NCBI GenBank assembly: GCA_036375715.1 | Contig: DASVBS010000034.1 | Coordinates: 1 to 64,000, forward strand | Length of the DNA stretch: 64,000 nucleotides | Reading direction: 5' to 3' | Source of the DNA: Longimicrobiaceae bacterium | GTDB taxonomy: Bacteria; Gemmatimonadota; Gemmatimonadetes; Longimicrobiales; Longimicrobiaceae | In this document: positions 15,914 through 24,176 of the stretch, piece after piece | How positions within the stretch are numbered: the first letter of the stretch is position 1 | Layout: every line of letters begins with the position of its first letter | Made by a program: the position numbers and the translations under genes | The notes under the pieces: generated by a model | Seen by the model: the letters and a program-made list of their open reading frames with translations, nothing else | What the model was told of the DNA's origin: nothing | The model's database searches: none

Positions 15914-16510
15914 ATGACACAGAGGTTACAAAGGAAGGTCGCGGACAAGGCCACCAGATTCCTCCGTCCCTTCGATCCTGGTGTTAGCGACATGGTGGCT
16001 CCTGCGTTCCCGCCGTATCCTCTGCGCCCCGCCCTTGTCGAGGTGTTTTACAGGAGCAGGGAGGTAGCCTATGGGCTTCTGGCTGCATCCTTGCTGGTTC
16101 TAGGCTCCTCGGTTTTCGTGTTGTTCGTTGCCGGGGCCAGCCCGGTGTTGATCATCCCGATCCTGCTTGTCCCGGCGATCTGCCTGCTGCTCGTCTGGTG
16201 CATCACCATCGAGGTGAACTCCGACGAGCTGCACGTGAGCCTGGGGATGGGTGCGGGCCGTCGCGTTCCACTCAAGGAGATCACGAAGGTCTCGATCAGC
16301 AAAGCCCCCTGGCATCAGGGCTGGGGGATTCGCGCATCGCGGCTGGGCTACCTGTACCGTGTCACCGGTTTCCGAACCGTAGACGTGGTACTCAAGAACG
16401 GCGAGACCATCCGCCTCGGTACCCGTCGGGCCGACGAGTTGCAGCGAGCGCTGAGGCGCGCGCTCAAGTCCAACCGGCAACGGACACGCGGCAAGGTTGC
16501 GCAGCGGTAG
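15914..16510 (+). CDS. PH-domain-like membrane protein; N-terminus overlaps an intergenic repeat
   Basis: 198 residues. Two hydrophobic segments (about 55-75 and 78-98) precede a beta-rich domain with EVNSDELHVSLGMGAGRRVP, VSISKAPWHQGWG and TVDVVLKNGETIRLGT, the pattern of bacterial PH-like (bPH/YdbT) domains. AGGAG at 15901-15905 supports ATG 15914. The first codons overlap a copy of the CACAGAGGTTACA repeat (15918-15934), and no conserved residue precedes ATG 15992, which is the alternative start. Confidence 0.65.
   Translation: MTQRLQRKVADKATRFLRPFDPGVSDMVAPAFPPYPLRPALVEVFYRSREVAYGLLAASLLVLGSSVFVLFVAGASPVLIIPILLVPAICLLLVWCITIEVNSDELHVSLGMGAGRRVPLKEITKVSISKAPWHQGWGIRASRLGYLYRVTGFRTVDVVLKNGETIRLGTRRADELQRALRRALKSNRQRTRGKVAQR
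15918..15934. repeat. CACAGAGGTTACA repeat, partial copy 3 (inside a coding 5' end)
   Basis: Seventeen bases match copies 1 and 2 with one mismatch. Here the repeat forms codons 2-7 of the PH-like membrane protein gene. Confidence 0.6.
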
Positions 16511-16925
16511 CATCTCTGCTCGTACTCTCTCGACGAGGTGAGGGAGGTGCATTCAGTTCGTCCTTGTCGGCCGCACGGCCCCGATTTCGCCAGTTCCCCC
16601 CTCAGCGCCCCTGGAGCAGCCCACTGCCCGCATTATCCGGCGCCTGGGAGCAGAGCTCGGCAGTCGGCCTGTTCAGTGACGGCCGCACCTGGAACGCCAC
16701 CATCGGCCTGGGTCACCCAAACCTGCTTCCTGGAACCTTTTGATTGCAGTACCGCCGCGCATCGTCGCGCCGACTACGCTCCGCCACGATGGCCGGCGGT
16801 ACTTTGCCACCGTGCTGGCGCGAATCAACTCCCGGGATCGAGCACTTGTCGATCTCGCCGGGCCTCCTACGACGCATGGGGTGAAACCGATCAGAATCAC
16901 CCACTCTACGGACGAGACCTCGCCG
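16511..16925. other. Gap of about 415 bases without a recognised gene
   Basis: Open frames pass through in several phases, as expected at this GC content, but none has a conserved motif. The frame continuous with the downstream DoxX gene from 16740 has no family similarity before ATG 16926. No RNA gene or hairpin was recognised. Confidence 0.4.
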
Positions 16926-17333
16926 ATGAACATCGCGCTCTGGATCCTGCAGCTGCTCCTTGCCGCGGCCTTCGCGGCGCACGGTTGGATGCTGGTTGCT
17001 CCCCCACCGGAGCTTCTTCCCATCATCAACGAGTCGCTCGGCGTGGCGTTCCGACTCTTCCTCGGGGTGGCGGAGATCGCCGGTGCAATCGGCCTCCTCC
17101 TGCCCGCGGCTACGCGGAAGATGCCGTGGCTGACCCCGCTGGCTGCCGCTTGTCTCGCCTTCGTCGTCGCCAGTGCTACCGTACTGCACCTCTCGAGAGG
17201 CGAGAACAGCTCGGCGGTCACAACCGTGATCCTCTTCCTCCTGGCCGCGTTCGTGGCGTACGGTCGGTGGCGCCTGCGGCCGATCCAGGCGAGAAACGTC
17301 AGCCGCTCCGCGGCGGATGCCTTCGTAGGCTAG
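16926..17333 (+). CDS. DoxX-like membrane protein
   Basis: 135 residues from ATG 16926. Four hydrophobic segments begin ALWILQLLLAAAFAAHGWML. The second has FRLFLGVAEIAGAIGLLLPA, the DoxX signature (G-x-x-E-I-x-G-A-x-G-L-x-L-P). DoxX-like proteins are quinone-linked or of unknown role. The start is set by this first TM; the longer upstream frame is not conserved. The next gene starts 17 bases later. Confidence 0.85.
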   Translation: MNIALWILQLLLAAAFAAHGWMLVAPPPELLPIINESLGVAFRLFLGVAEIAGAIGLLLPAATRKMPWLTPLAAACLAFVVASATVLHLSRGENSSAVTTVILFLLAAFVAYGRWRLRPIQARNVSRSAADAFVG

Positions 17334-17349
17334 GGCGAGCGAGGCAGAT

Positions 17350-17976
17350 GTGAGCACGATCGTGGTGCAGGCGTTCGTCACCCTCGACGGCGTGGTGCAG
17401 GGTGTCGGTGCGCCCGATGAAGACCGCGAAGGCGGGTTCGAGCACGGTGGTTGGGGGATGGATTACGACGCGCAGATGGACGAGCGCGGCGAGGTCGGAG
17501 AGCTGATCGGGGAATGGGAGCGCGGGACCGAGGCACTGCTGCTCGGCCGCAAGACGTACGAGATCTTCGCCCGCTCCTGGGGCGTGTGGGACGAGAATGC
17601 GGAAGGCCTGCAGGGCGAGCTGACCCGAAGGTACAACCGGATCCCCAAGCACGTTGCGTCGCGCACGCTGACGGAGCTAGGCTGGCGGAACTCGCACCTT
17701 CTGGGCGCCGACCTCCCGACTGAGGTGCAGAAGCTGCGGGCGGCACCCGGCGGAGAGATCCGCGTGTGGGGGAGCACCGGGCTGATCCGGACGCTGGCGG
17801 CGCACGACCTGGTGGACGAGTACCGGATCGTCGTCTACCCGCTCGTGCTGGGTAGCGGGAAGAAGCTCTTCTCCGATGGCTTCGCGCCCACTAGGCTCGC
17901 CCTGGTCCAGAGCCGTCCTCTGCAATCCGGGGTCCTGGTGAACACCTACCGCCGCACTGAGGCGGGTGGGGCGTGA
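17350..17976 (+). CDS. Dihydrofolate reductase-family protein (RibD C-terminal type)
   Basis: 208 residues, GTG start. The N-terminus VVQAFVTLDGVVQG with EDREGGFEHGGW, then LLLGRKTYEIFARSW, is the diagnostic pattern of stand-alone RibD-C/YyaP-like reductases. IRVWGSTGLIRTLAAHDLVD and YRIVVYPLVLGSGKKLF form the NADPH-binding and dimer regions. It is probably an NADPH-dependent reductase of unknown substrate, not a folate enzyme. Close relatives in the window are at 18753 and 35452. Confidence 0.88.
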   Translation: MSTIVVQAFVTLDGVVQGVGAPDEDREGGFEHGGWGMDYDAQMDERGEVGELIGEWERGTEALLLGRKTYEIFARSWGVWDENAEGLQGELTRRYNRIPKHVASRTLTELGWRNSHLLGADLPTEVQKLRAAPGGEIRVWGSTGLIRTLAAHDLVDEYRIVVYPLVLGSGKKLFSDGFAPTRLALVQSRPLQSGVLVNTYRRTEAGGA

Positions 17977-18010
17977 TCTGCGCCTCGCGTCCATCGCGCA
18001 TGGAGAATCG

Positions 18011-18278
18011 ATGTCGGATCGTGGATACCTCCTGGACAACCAGAAGGTCGAAGCAGAGCAGCGGTGCCGCGGAGGCATATTCCCCGATCGCCAGGCCTGA
18101 ATGCATACCGCTGGAGATTGCCACGATCGACATGATTCGAGGTGATCTGCTGAGCAGCGGCCTGGTAGCCGAGGACGAGATCGAGCGTCACCGCGAGAAC
18201 GTGCGAGCCGGGGTCCTGGACCTCTCTCAACCACCCATGATTTCGGTTCGGGGATGCAAACCCGCCATTCGCAGCTGA
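18011..18278 (+). pseudogene. SAM-dependent methyltransferase reduced to its two ends
   Basis: ATG 18011 begins SDRGYLLDNQKVEAEQR, the N-terminus of a common methyltransferase group (usual form Y-x-L-D-N-...-E-A-x-x-R-F), and stops at 18098-18100. In another frame, 18105-18278, RGDLLSSGLVAEDEIERHRE and QPPMISVRGCKP match the C-terminus (usual G-L-x-x-x-E-I-x-R ... P-P-M-I-x-x-W-G-R-x-P). The whole SAM-binding core is missing between them. This looks like an internal deletion followed by drift. Confidence 0.5.
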
Positions 18279-18290
18279 GCCGTCGCACTC

Positions 18291-18710
18291 ATGCCACCCC
18301 CCACGACGCCAGGTTACTCCGGTCGCTCGCTGGCGCAGAAGCTCGGGATCAAGGAGGGGAGCAGCCTCCTGGCAGTCGGCGCGCCACCAGACTACCTCGA
18401 TCGACTCGGTGCGCTACCCGCAAACGCGGCGATCGTTGAGCGGATCGGACCGGCGGTCGACATCGTGCACCTTTTTGTCACGCGAAGGGCGGACATGGAG
18501 GGGCGTCTGCGTGCGCTCCGCGAGCAGGTGCGCCCCGACGCGGCGGTGTGGGTGTCATGGCCGAAAAAGTCGTCCGGTGTGGAGACTGACATCAGCGAGA
18601 ATATCATCCGCGAGGTGGCACTGCCGCTGGGTTTCGTGGATGTGAAAGTCTGCGCGGTGACGGAGGTCTGGTCGGGTCTGAAGCTCGTGGTCCGCAAGAC
18701 GTTGCGCTGA
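18291..18710 (+). CDS. DUF3052-family protein
   Basis: 139 residues. TPGYSGRSLAQKLGIKEGS at the N-terminus and AAVWVSWPKKSSGVETDIS in the second half are the conserved blocks of DUF3052, a small soluble family of unknown function often found near DNA-repair or stress genes. The end, GFVDVKVCAVTEVWSGLKLV, is also typical. Not linked to an evident operon. Confidence 0.85.
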   Translation: MPPPTTPGYSGRSLAQKLGIKEGSSLLAVGAPPDYLDRLGALPANAAIVERIGPAVDIVHLFVTRRADMEGRLRALREQVRPDAAVWVSWPKKSSGVETDISENIIREVALPLGFVDVKVCAVTEVWSGLKLVVRKTLR

Positions 18711-18752
18711 TTGCGAAGTTTCCGGTTTCTCATCCTGGTTCCGGAGCAAACA

Positions 18753-19400
18753 ATGACTCGTGTACGCGTGCACAACTTCAGCATCTCCCTGGACGGGTAC
18801 GGAGCCGGCCCGCGCCAGACGCGGGAGGAACCCCTCGGCGTCGGCGGAGAAGAGCTGCACGAATGGTTTTTCCCGACGCGCACCTTCCGGCAAATGGGAG
18901 GGAAGAGCGACGGCACCAAGGGCGTTGACGACGAATTCGCGTCGAGATTCGGGAAGGGTGTGGGTGCCTATATCATGGGGCGCAACATGTTCGGGCCAAT
19001 CCGTGGCTCGTGGCCCGATGAAACCTGGCGCGGGTGGTGGGGGAAGAACCCTCCGTACCACGTCCCCGTGTTTGTGCTGACGCACCATGAGCGCGCGCCA
19101 GCCGAGATGGAGGGCGGTACCGTCTTCCATTTCGTGACGGGCGGAATCCACGAGGCGATGGACCGGGCCAGGGAGGCCGCGAAGGAGAAGGATATTCAGA
19201 TCGGAGGGGGCGTTTCGACGATCCGCCAGTACCTGGAGGCGAGGCTCATCGACGAGTTGCACATTGCGATCGCCCCGCGATTGCTGGGCTCGGGAGAGCA
19301 CCTGTTCTATGGCCTCGACCTCCTGGAGCTGGGCTATGAGTGCACGACGCACGTGCCGACGGAGGCAGCGACGCATATCGTGCTGACGAAACGTCAGTGA
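18753..19400 (+). CDS. Dihydrofolate reductase-family protein (RibD C-terminal type)
   Basis: 215 residues from ATG 18753. VRVHNFSISLDGYGAGPRQT, with the long insertion GGEELHEWFF, then GAYIMGRNMFGPIRGSW, is the DHFR-like group seen in many environmental bacteria. DIQIGGGVSTIRQYLEARLI and ELHIAIAPRLLGSGEHLF form the cofactor-binding half. Probably an NADPH-dependent reductase of unknown substrate. Confidence 0.88.
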   Translation: MTRVRVHNFSISLDGYGAGPRQTREEPLGVGGEELHEWFFPTRTFRQMGGKSDGTKGVDDEFASRFGKGVGAYIMGRNMFGPIRGSWPDETWRGWWGKNPPYHVPVFVLTHHERAPAEMEGGTVFHFVTGGIHEAMDRAREAAKEKDIQIGGGVSTIRQYLEARLIDELHIAIAPRLLGSGEHLFYGLDLLELGYECTTHVPTEAATHIVLTKRQ

Positions 19401-19412
19401 GCGGGACTGTAC

Positions 19413-19442
19413 AAGACAAGGAGACAAGGGGACAAGGAGACA
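19413..19442. repeat. GACAAGGA tandem repeat
   Basis: Three purine-rich units of GACAAGG(A/G) follow the reductase stop codon; a near-complement lies at 2792-2813. Downstream, GAATTCAAAATTTCC and GCGCCTCAC (19470-19503) recur with changes near 27.75 kb. Confidence 0.6.
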
Positions 19443-19529
19443 GGGAGGGGGATTCGGGAGAATTCATAGCCGAATTCAAAATTTCCGTTTTGGTGCGCCT
19501 CACCTCTTCGGAGACACCAGGCATTCAAG

Positions 19530-20201
19530 GTGACTTCTGACGCCAGCGATCGACTGCGCCGTGTTCGCGCGGTCCGGGCGGAGCTGCACGCCATCGGTCC
19601 GAAACGCACCCGGCCATTCGATGGGGATTTCGAGAACGTCGCCATGCCGGTGGGGGACTGCGACGCTCTGCGGGAAGTGCTCATCGCCGAGGGTGCTCGC
19701 ACCGTCATCGAGATCGGCCTCGCCTATGGGAGCTCGGCTCTGGCGATCGGAGAGGCACTCTGTTCGACGGGCCCACCCAACCCGTCCCACATCGTCATCG
19801 ATCCGTTTCAGGCCTCGGCCTTCGATAACGTGGGCCTGGAGGCCCTGGAGGCGGCGGGCCTTATGGCGCAGACCACTTTCTTCGAAGAGCCCTCCTCCAG
19901 CGTGCTCCCGCGTGTCCTGGGCGAGGGGTTCACGGCCGATGCGGCCTTCGTCGATGGCAGCCATCGATTCCACGAGGTCTTCGTGGACCTGTACTTCCTG
20001 CGAAAGCTCGTTCGTCCGGGCGGGCTGATCATCCTGGACGACGTGGAGTGGCCATCCGTCGCGGCGGCTCTTCACTATTTCGACCTGAACCTCGGGTGGC
20101 AACCGGTCGCCATCGAGGGGCGGCTGACGGCGCGCCGCCTTCCCGAGCCGTTCGAACCCAGCTTCAGCGATTTCATACCGTTTATCCCGGTCAATCCTTG
20201 A
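19530..20201 (+). CDS. Class I SAM-dependent methyltransferase (Methyltransf_24 type)
   Basis: 223 residues, GTG start. The SAM-binding motif is VIEIGLAYGSSALAI (about 65-79), followed by IVIDPFQA (the acidic strand 2 end), AFVDGSHRFHEVFVDLYFLR and GGLIILDDVEWPS. These Y-G-x-S and D-G-S-H blocks mark the Methyltransf_24/cephalosporin-hydroxylase-like O-methyltransferase group, often acting on sugars or secondary metabolites. The acceptor is unknown. Confidence 0.87.
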   Translation: MTSDASDRLRRVRAVRAELHAIGPKRTRPFDGDFENVAMPVGDCDALREVLIAEGARTVIEIGLAYGSSALAIGEALCSTGPPNPSHIVIDPFQASAFDNVGLEALEAAGLMAQTTFFEEPSSSVLPRVLGEGFTADAAFVDGSHRFHEVFVDLYFLRKLVRPGGLIILDDVEWPSVAAALHYFDLNLGWQPVAIEGRLTARRLPEPFEPSFSDFIPFIPVNP

Positions 20202-20535
20202 ATCATGACGCCGGCACAGGTCGACCCGTGCCGGCTGACAGGCCGATGCGGCGAACTCCGACTGCGGCGTCAGGATCGCATGGGGACCGGTTCCCTGTTT
20301 GGCCCCGAGATACTCCTGGTCCGGGTGTCGCCCGACTTCTCGGGGGTCGATACTCTCGGTGTGTACGGCCGCATCGTCCCGCAGCACATCGAAGTCGGCG
20401 GAGCGGGACGGTTCGGCCGCCGCCTGGCATGGCGGAGTCACCGGACTGTCCGAGCCGCCGCCTCGCCCTCGGAATTCGTAATTCGGATCAACTGGATCGG
20501 CGCGGAACGCCGAACTGAAACAACAAGGAGCAACC
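20202..20535. other. Gap of about 330 bases without a recognised gene
   Basis: Open frames exist on both strands but show no family motif. A short AATTCGTAATTCG unit (20473-20485) related to the AATTACG repeats is present just upstream of a small membrane-protein gene. Confidence 0.4.
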
Positions 20536-20694
20536 TTGAGCAAGCTCCTCGGTTTCCTCGGTCTGACTCTGGGCGGCTGGCTCGGCTGGGCAATCGGCGC
20601 ACGGCTCTCCATTACCGCCGCCATTTTCCTCAGCATCGTTGGAACGGGCCTGGGCCTCTACCTTGGCCGCCGCATCGCTCAGGAGTACTTCTGA
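20536..20694 (+). CDS. Small glycine-rich two-TM membrane protein
   Basis: 52 residues with a TTG start preceded by AAGGAG (20525-20530). The sequence is two hydrophobic helices with Gly spaced every three or four residues (LGLTLGGWLGWAIGARLS and FLSIVGTGLGLYLGRR), ending AQEYF. Such glycine-zipper-like helical pairs are common small membrane proteins of unknown function. Confidence 0.65.
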   Translation: MSKLLGFLGLTLGGWLGWAIGARLSITAAIFLSIVGTGLGLYLGRRIAQEYF

Positions 20695-20889
20695 CCTCGT
20701 TGCTTGCTACGGGCCGCCGAGCCCCCGGTCGTCCGGCATTCTCTCGAGCTCAGCCTCTATCCCCCACCCAGCTTCGCTGCATTCATCGCCTGACTCTGGT
20801 CGTGTGCGGCACCCTCGCCCCGGAGTTGCAGGATCGAGTACATTCCACATCCTTGACTCGCCGCGCCCGCCCGCAGAGCATGCCGGAGC

Positions 20890-21762
20890 ATGGAGATGGC
20901 TGAAGGATCTGTGCCGACGAGTAGCCAGACCGCCCTCGTTCTGGGCGGCGGCGGCTTCACGGCGAGCTCGTGGATCACCGGGCTCGTCGTCGGAATGGCC
21001 GAGGGGGGTCTCGACGTGCGGAGTGCCGACGTGCTGATCGGCACCTCGGCGGGAGCCCGGGTGGCGCTGCAGCTCGCGCGCGGGGCTCCACTGGAAGAGG
21101 TGTTCGCGCGGCAGGTGGGCGCGGCGGCACACGTGGGACGTCCGTCCGCCCCGCTGGACTGGGCTCACCTGCAACGCGAGGTGGCGCGAGCGAAGGAGCT
21201 GGGCGGCGACCGGTCGGAGATCCTGCGGCGCATCGGGCAGCTCGCCCTCGCCCACGGCGGGCCGGACCGAAGGGCGCTGGTGGCGTCGCAGCTGCTTCTA
21301 CAGGAGTGGCCGGAGCGGAGCGTGCGGCTGATCGCGCTGAACGCCGAGACCGGAGTGCGACGGGCGTTCGACCGGGAAAGCGGCATCGAGCTGGTCGATG
21401 CGTTGATGGCCACGACGGCATTCTTCGGCGCCGCGCCGGTCTGGTTCGACGGCCAACCCTACATCGACGGCGGATTCTACTCGAGCGACAACGCTGACCT
21501 GGCCGCCGGATGTGCGCGGGTACTCGTGCTGGCTCTGCGCGCCCCGCCCTGGGCGATGCGGCTCGTATCGCTGGAAGCGGGAGTCGCGGAGCTGCGGGCG
21601 TCGGGCGCGGAGGTAGTGGTGATTCAGCCGGACGAGGAGGCAATGGAGGCGATCACCTCCGCCGGGAGTCCAATGAATCCGGCGGTCTTCGAGTCGGCAA
21701 CGCGAGCGGGGCGGGCGCAGGGGCTCCGCGAGGTTGCGCGGCGCGGCACGAGCTGGTGGTAG
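20890..21762 (+). CDS. Patatin-like phospholipase family protein
   Basis: 290 residues. Patatin landmarks: the oxyanion-hole loop LVLGGGGFTASSW (17-29), the nucleophile Ser53 in GTSAG, and the catalytic Asp near residue 194 in YIDGGFYS. There is no signal peptide, so it is probably cytosolic or peripheral. It should hydrolyse acyl ester bonds of lipids. Length matches single-domain bacterial patatins. It appears monocistronic. Confidence 0.9.
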   Translation: MEMAEGSVPTSSQTALVLGGGGFTASSWITGLVVGMAEGGLDVRSADVLIGTSAGARVALQLARGAPLEEVFARQVGAAAHVGRPSAPLDWAHLQREVARAKELGGDRSEILRRIGQLALAHGGPDRRALVASQLLLQEWPERSVRLIALNAETGVRRAFDRESGIELVDALMATTAFFGAAPVWFDGQPYIDGGFYSSDNADLAAGCARVLVLALRAPPWAMRLVSLEAGVAELRASGAEVVVIQPDEEAMEAITSAGSPMNPAVFESATRAGRAQGLREVARRGTSWW

Positions 21763-21900
21763 CTCCTCTGGTAGTTGGTCGCCACCTATGCCCGACTCTC
21801 TGACAGGTACCTCAACCTGTTCTGGGATGCCCCCCGGCGATAACGAACGCTCTAAAGCGTCTGGGCAAATTTCCACTCGACACTCCACCGTGGGGAGACC

Positions 21901-22257
21901 ATGGCGACGACTCTCGAGCGCGTCTACCGGATGAAGTTTGCGGGCGTGTATCCGCACTACCTGCAGAAGGTGGAGCGGAAGAACCGCACGAAAGAAGAGC
22001 TCGACCAGGTCATCTGCTGGCTCACCGGCTACAGCACGAAGGAGTTGCAGCAGCAGATAGACCTGGGAAGCGACTTCGAGACCTTCTTTGCCAACGCACC
22101 CCACTTCAATCCCAACGCGTCGCTCATCAAGGGCGTGGTGTGTGGCGTGCGCGTCGAAGAGATCGAAGACCCGCTCATGCGGAAGGTGCGCTACCTGGAC
22201 AAGCTGGTCGATGAGCTGGCAAAGGGTAAGACGATGGAGAAGATCCTGCGTCGGTAA
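21901..22257 (+). CDS. DUF2200-family protein
   Basis: 118 residues. [20 protein letters not shown], then [15 protein letters not shown] and [20 protein letters not shown], closely follow the DUF2200 consensus. [17 protein letters not shown] ends the domain. The family is small, cytosolic and of unknown function. An unrelated gap follows. Confidence 0.9.
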   Translation: MATTLERVYRMKFAGVYPHYLQKVERKNRTKEELDQVICWLTGYSTKELQQQIDLGSDFETFFANAPHFNPNASLIKGVVCGVRVEEIEDPLMRKVRYLDKLVDELAKGKTMEKILRR

Positions 22258-22709
22258 TCCGTGCGTGATTTGCGATACGGGCGTAGCTCGCTGGCGAGAC
22301 CAAGCGAAGCACTACCCGATGCAGGAGTGTGACCGCGTCGGCTAACCACCTGCGACGGGGGGAGGAATGGGATCCTCGATCGGAATGGGTATCGCGGTGG
22401 GGCTCGTTCCGGGGTCGGGCTCGGCAACATTGGCGCCGGCATAGCGATTCGGTGCCGCCAGCGGCCTGGCGGTCGGTGCTGCATGCCCGAACCATGGTCG
22501 CTAGCTACGAACGATCGCGTAGCATGGCGGTCTGCACACATGGCGCCGGCGAGGTGGGCGGCAGTTCGCTTCGAAGCCGCGGGAAGCCGTTGAGGCCTGC
22601 TACCCGCGGCTCAACGATTTACCGCGGGCTTGAAGCCGCGCTACGACGGCGTTGCAACCATGCTTCAGAGGGTGACGGTGACGGCCAGCGGAGTCGCACG
22701 GCGCCCGGT
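22258..22709. other. Gap of about 450 bases with one repeat hairpin
   Basis: No gene recognised. A stem-loop built from GAAGCCGCGG and CCGCGGGCTTGAAGC lies at 22568-22636, close to the convergent minus-strand gene. Confidence 0.4.
22568..22636. repeat. REP-like stem-loop (GAAGCCGCG type)
   Basis: GCTTCGAAGCCGCGGGAAGC (22568-22587) with the next bases to 22594 pairs imperfectly with 22610-22636, about 27 bases per arm. It lies after the stop of the minus-strand GlsB-like gene, so it may also end transcription there. Confidence 0.55.
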
Positions 22710-22964
22710 CTATACTCGCGCGCGCCCCCGCATCACCAGATGGAGGATGAAGAGGAGGACGACCGCACCGACGAAGGCGGTGAAGATCGTTCCAGCGAGG
22801 CCGCCGAAAGGCGTGCTGACGCCGAGCGAACGGAAGATCCAACCGCCGACGAACGCCCCCACGATGCCAACGATGATGTCTCCGATGAGCCCCACGCCTC
22901 CCACCACGAGTGCCGCGAGCACTCCCGCGATCAGGCCGACGATCAGCCACGTAACCAGGTCCAC
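22710..22964 (-). CDS. GlsB/YeaQ/YmgE-family stress-response membrane protein
   Basis: 84 residues on the minus strand, GTG start at 22964 with AGGAGG six bases upstream. The sequence is almost all hydrophobic with the family blocks LVTWLIVGLIAGVLAALVVG, DIIVGIVGAFVGGWIFRSLG and FTAFVGAVVLLFILHLV, three TM helices with glycine motifs. This transglycosylase-associated family is induced by stress in enterobacteria; its role here is unknown. It is one of the few minus-strand genes in the first 37 kb. Confidence 0.85.
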   Translation of the reverse strand: MDLVTWLIVGLIAGVLAALVVGGVGLIGDIIVGIVGAFVGGWIFRSLGVSTPFGGLAGTIFTAFVGAVVLLFILHLVMRGRARV

Positions 22965-23226
22965 GGCACACCTCCTCTTCAAGGGTTTCTCGGGCAAGGC
23001 GCAACCCGCGTGCCCGGTGTTCGATGACGCCCCTCCGATCGCTTGGACGAGAGCCCGTGGCTCGGGCCGTGCGTGATGAGGAATGCTTTGCTGCGCGTGC
23101 CCTGTCGTCCCGCGGAGCATCTGGAGATCTTCCTGTAGGGCCGCCCCTTGTGGTCCACACGACCCGCCCTTACGGGTCGCCTCATCCCGAAGTTCCGATC
23201 CACAATCCAGCCAACGGCGGTGCGTC

Positions 23227-23534
23227 ATGCCTTGCCCGAACCAATGCCTCCCGCTGGTCGTTGCGGCTGCGCTCAGGCTGGCTCCGAACTTTGGCGCGGC
23301 CCAGGATACCCCGAGCGAGCCACCATCCCTCCGCCGGGTCAGCTCGTCGACCTGGGCGGGTGGCGTCTCCACCTCAACTGCACGGGCGAAGCAGGGCCGG
23401 GCAGCCGACTGTAATCCTGGAGGCGGGCGCCGGCGGGTTTTCCGTGGATTGGAGTCTGGTTCAACCCGAGGTCGCCGCTTTGCACGCGTGTGCTCCTACG
23501 ACCTCCTATTCGAATCCGCAGATAGGCAGTTGCC
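23227..23534 (+). pseudogene. Alpha/beta hydrolase, N-terminal remnant with frameshifts
   Basis: ATG 23227 opens a signal-like sequence (LPLVVAAALRLAP). A second frame then gives PPPGQLVDLGGWRLHLNCTG, a third PTVILEAGAGGFSVDWSLVQ with P-E-V, and a further shift gives RVCSYD. Put together they match the start of secreted alpha/beta hydrolases (usual V-D-V-G-G-x-R-L-H ... L-E-A-G-x-G ... V-C-x-Y-D-R). The nucleophile elbow and everything after it are missing, and an intact DUF2277 gene starts at 23535. It is a broken and truncated gene. Confidence 0.6.
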
Positions 23535-23843
23535 ATGTGTCGTAACATCAGGGTTCTGGCCAATTTCGATCCGCCTGCCACGGAAGAGGAGATCCGTGCC
23601 GCGGCGCTTCAGTACGTGCGCAAGGTCAGCGGGTCTACGCGTCCCTCCAAGGTCAACGAGGAAGCCTTCAACCGAGCGGTCGACGAGGTGGCCGCCGCCA
23701 CCGAGCGGCTCATTCGTTCGCTGAAGATCAAGGCCCCGCCGCGCGATCGTGAGGTGGAACGGGAGAAGTTGAAGGCGCAGTCGCGAAAGCGTTTCGGCCG
23801 TGAACCCCTCCACAGCCCGATCCCCCACGTGCCAAGGAGCTAG
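23535..23843 (+). CDS. DUF2277-family protein
   Basis: 102 residues. MCRNIRVLANFDPPATEEEI and the helix AALQYVRKVSGSTRPSKVNE are the diagnostic DUF2277 blocks; the Lys/Arg-rich C-terminus with REREKLKAQSRKRFG-like charge is usual. The family is small, cytosolic and of unknown function, common in Actinobacteria and related phyla. Confidence 0.9.
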   Translation: MCRNIRVLANFDPPATEEEIRAAALQYVRKVSGSTRPSKVNEEAFNRAVDEVAAATERLIRSLKIKAPPRDREVEREKLKAQSRKRFGREPLHSPIPHVPRS

Positions 23844-24176
23844 CGGGGCCATCCAGTCAGGGACGGCCGGGGACGCTTGTCACTTTCCGCCCGCCTTCGC
23901 GCTGATCAAGCAACCGCACCTCCGCTCACCTGCGCCGACCCACGTCGCGCTGCCTTGCAGCGGACGCTGCACACGGGCATCATAGCCACTCGGCGGTGCG
24001 GCACGCGCCGCGCCCCCGCTCCGCCCCCTATCGTGCGGCCGGAAACGACCTCGCCGGAGGGGAGACCGGATCCTTCGTCTCTGGTAGACGGCCACCCTGC
24101 TGCTCGCCGTCCTCGGCCAGCAGAACCCTCTCTTCAGCCGCTCGAGCGGCATGATCGGAATCGGAAGAATCCCACG
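23844..24176. other. Upstream region of the beta-helix gene, no gene recognised
   Basis: An open frame runs through this region into the next gene, but ATG 24177 begins a clear signal peptide, so the upstream part is leader DNA. No promoter or repeat was recognised. Confidence 0.45.

Noticed and set aside
20203-20430. Minus-strand frame in the gap after the methyltransferase gene
   Set aside because: No family pattern and composition typical of random high-GC sequence.
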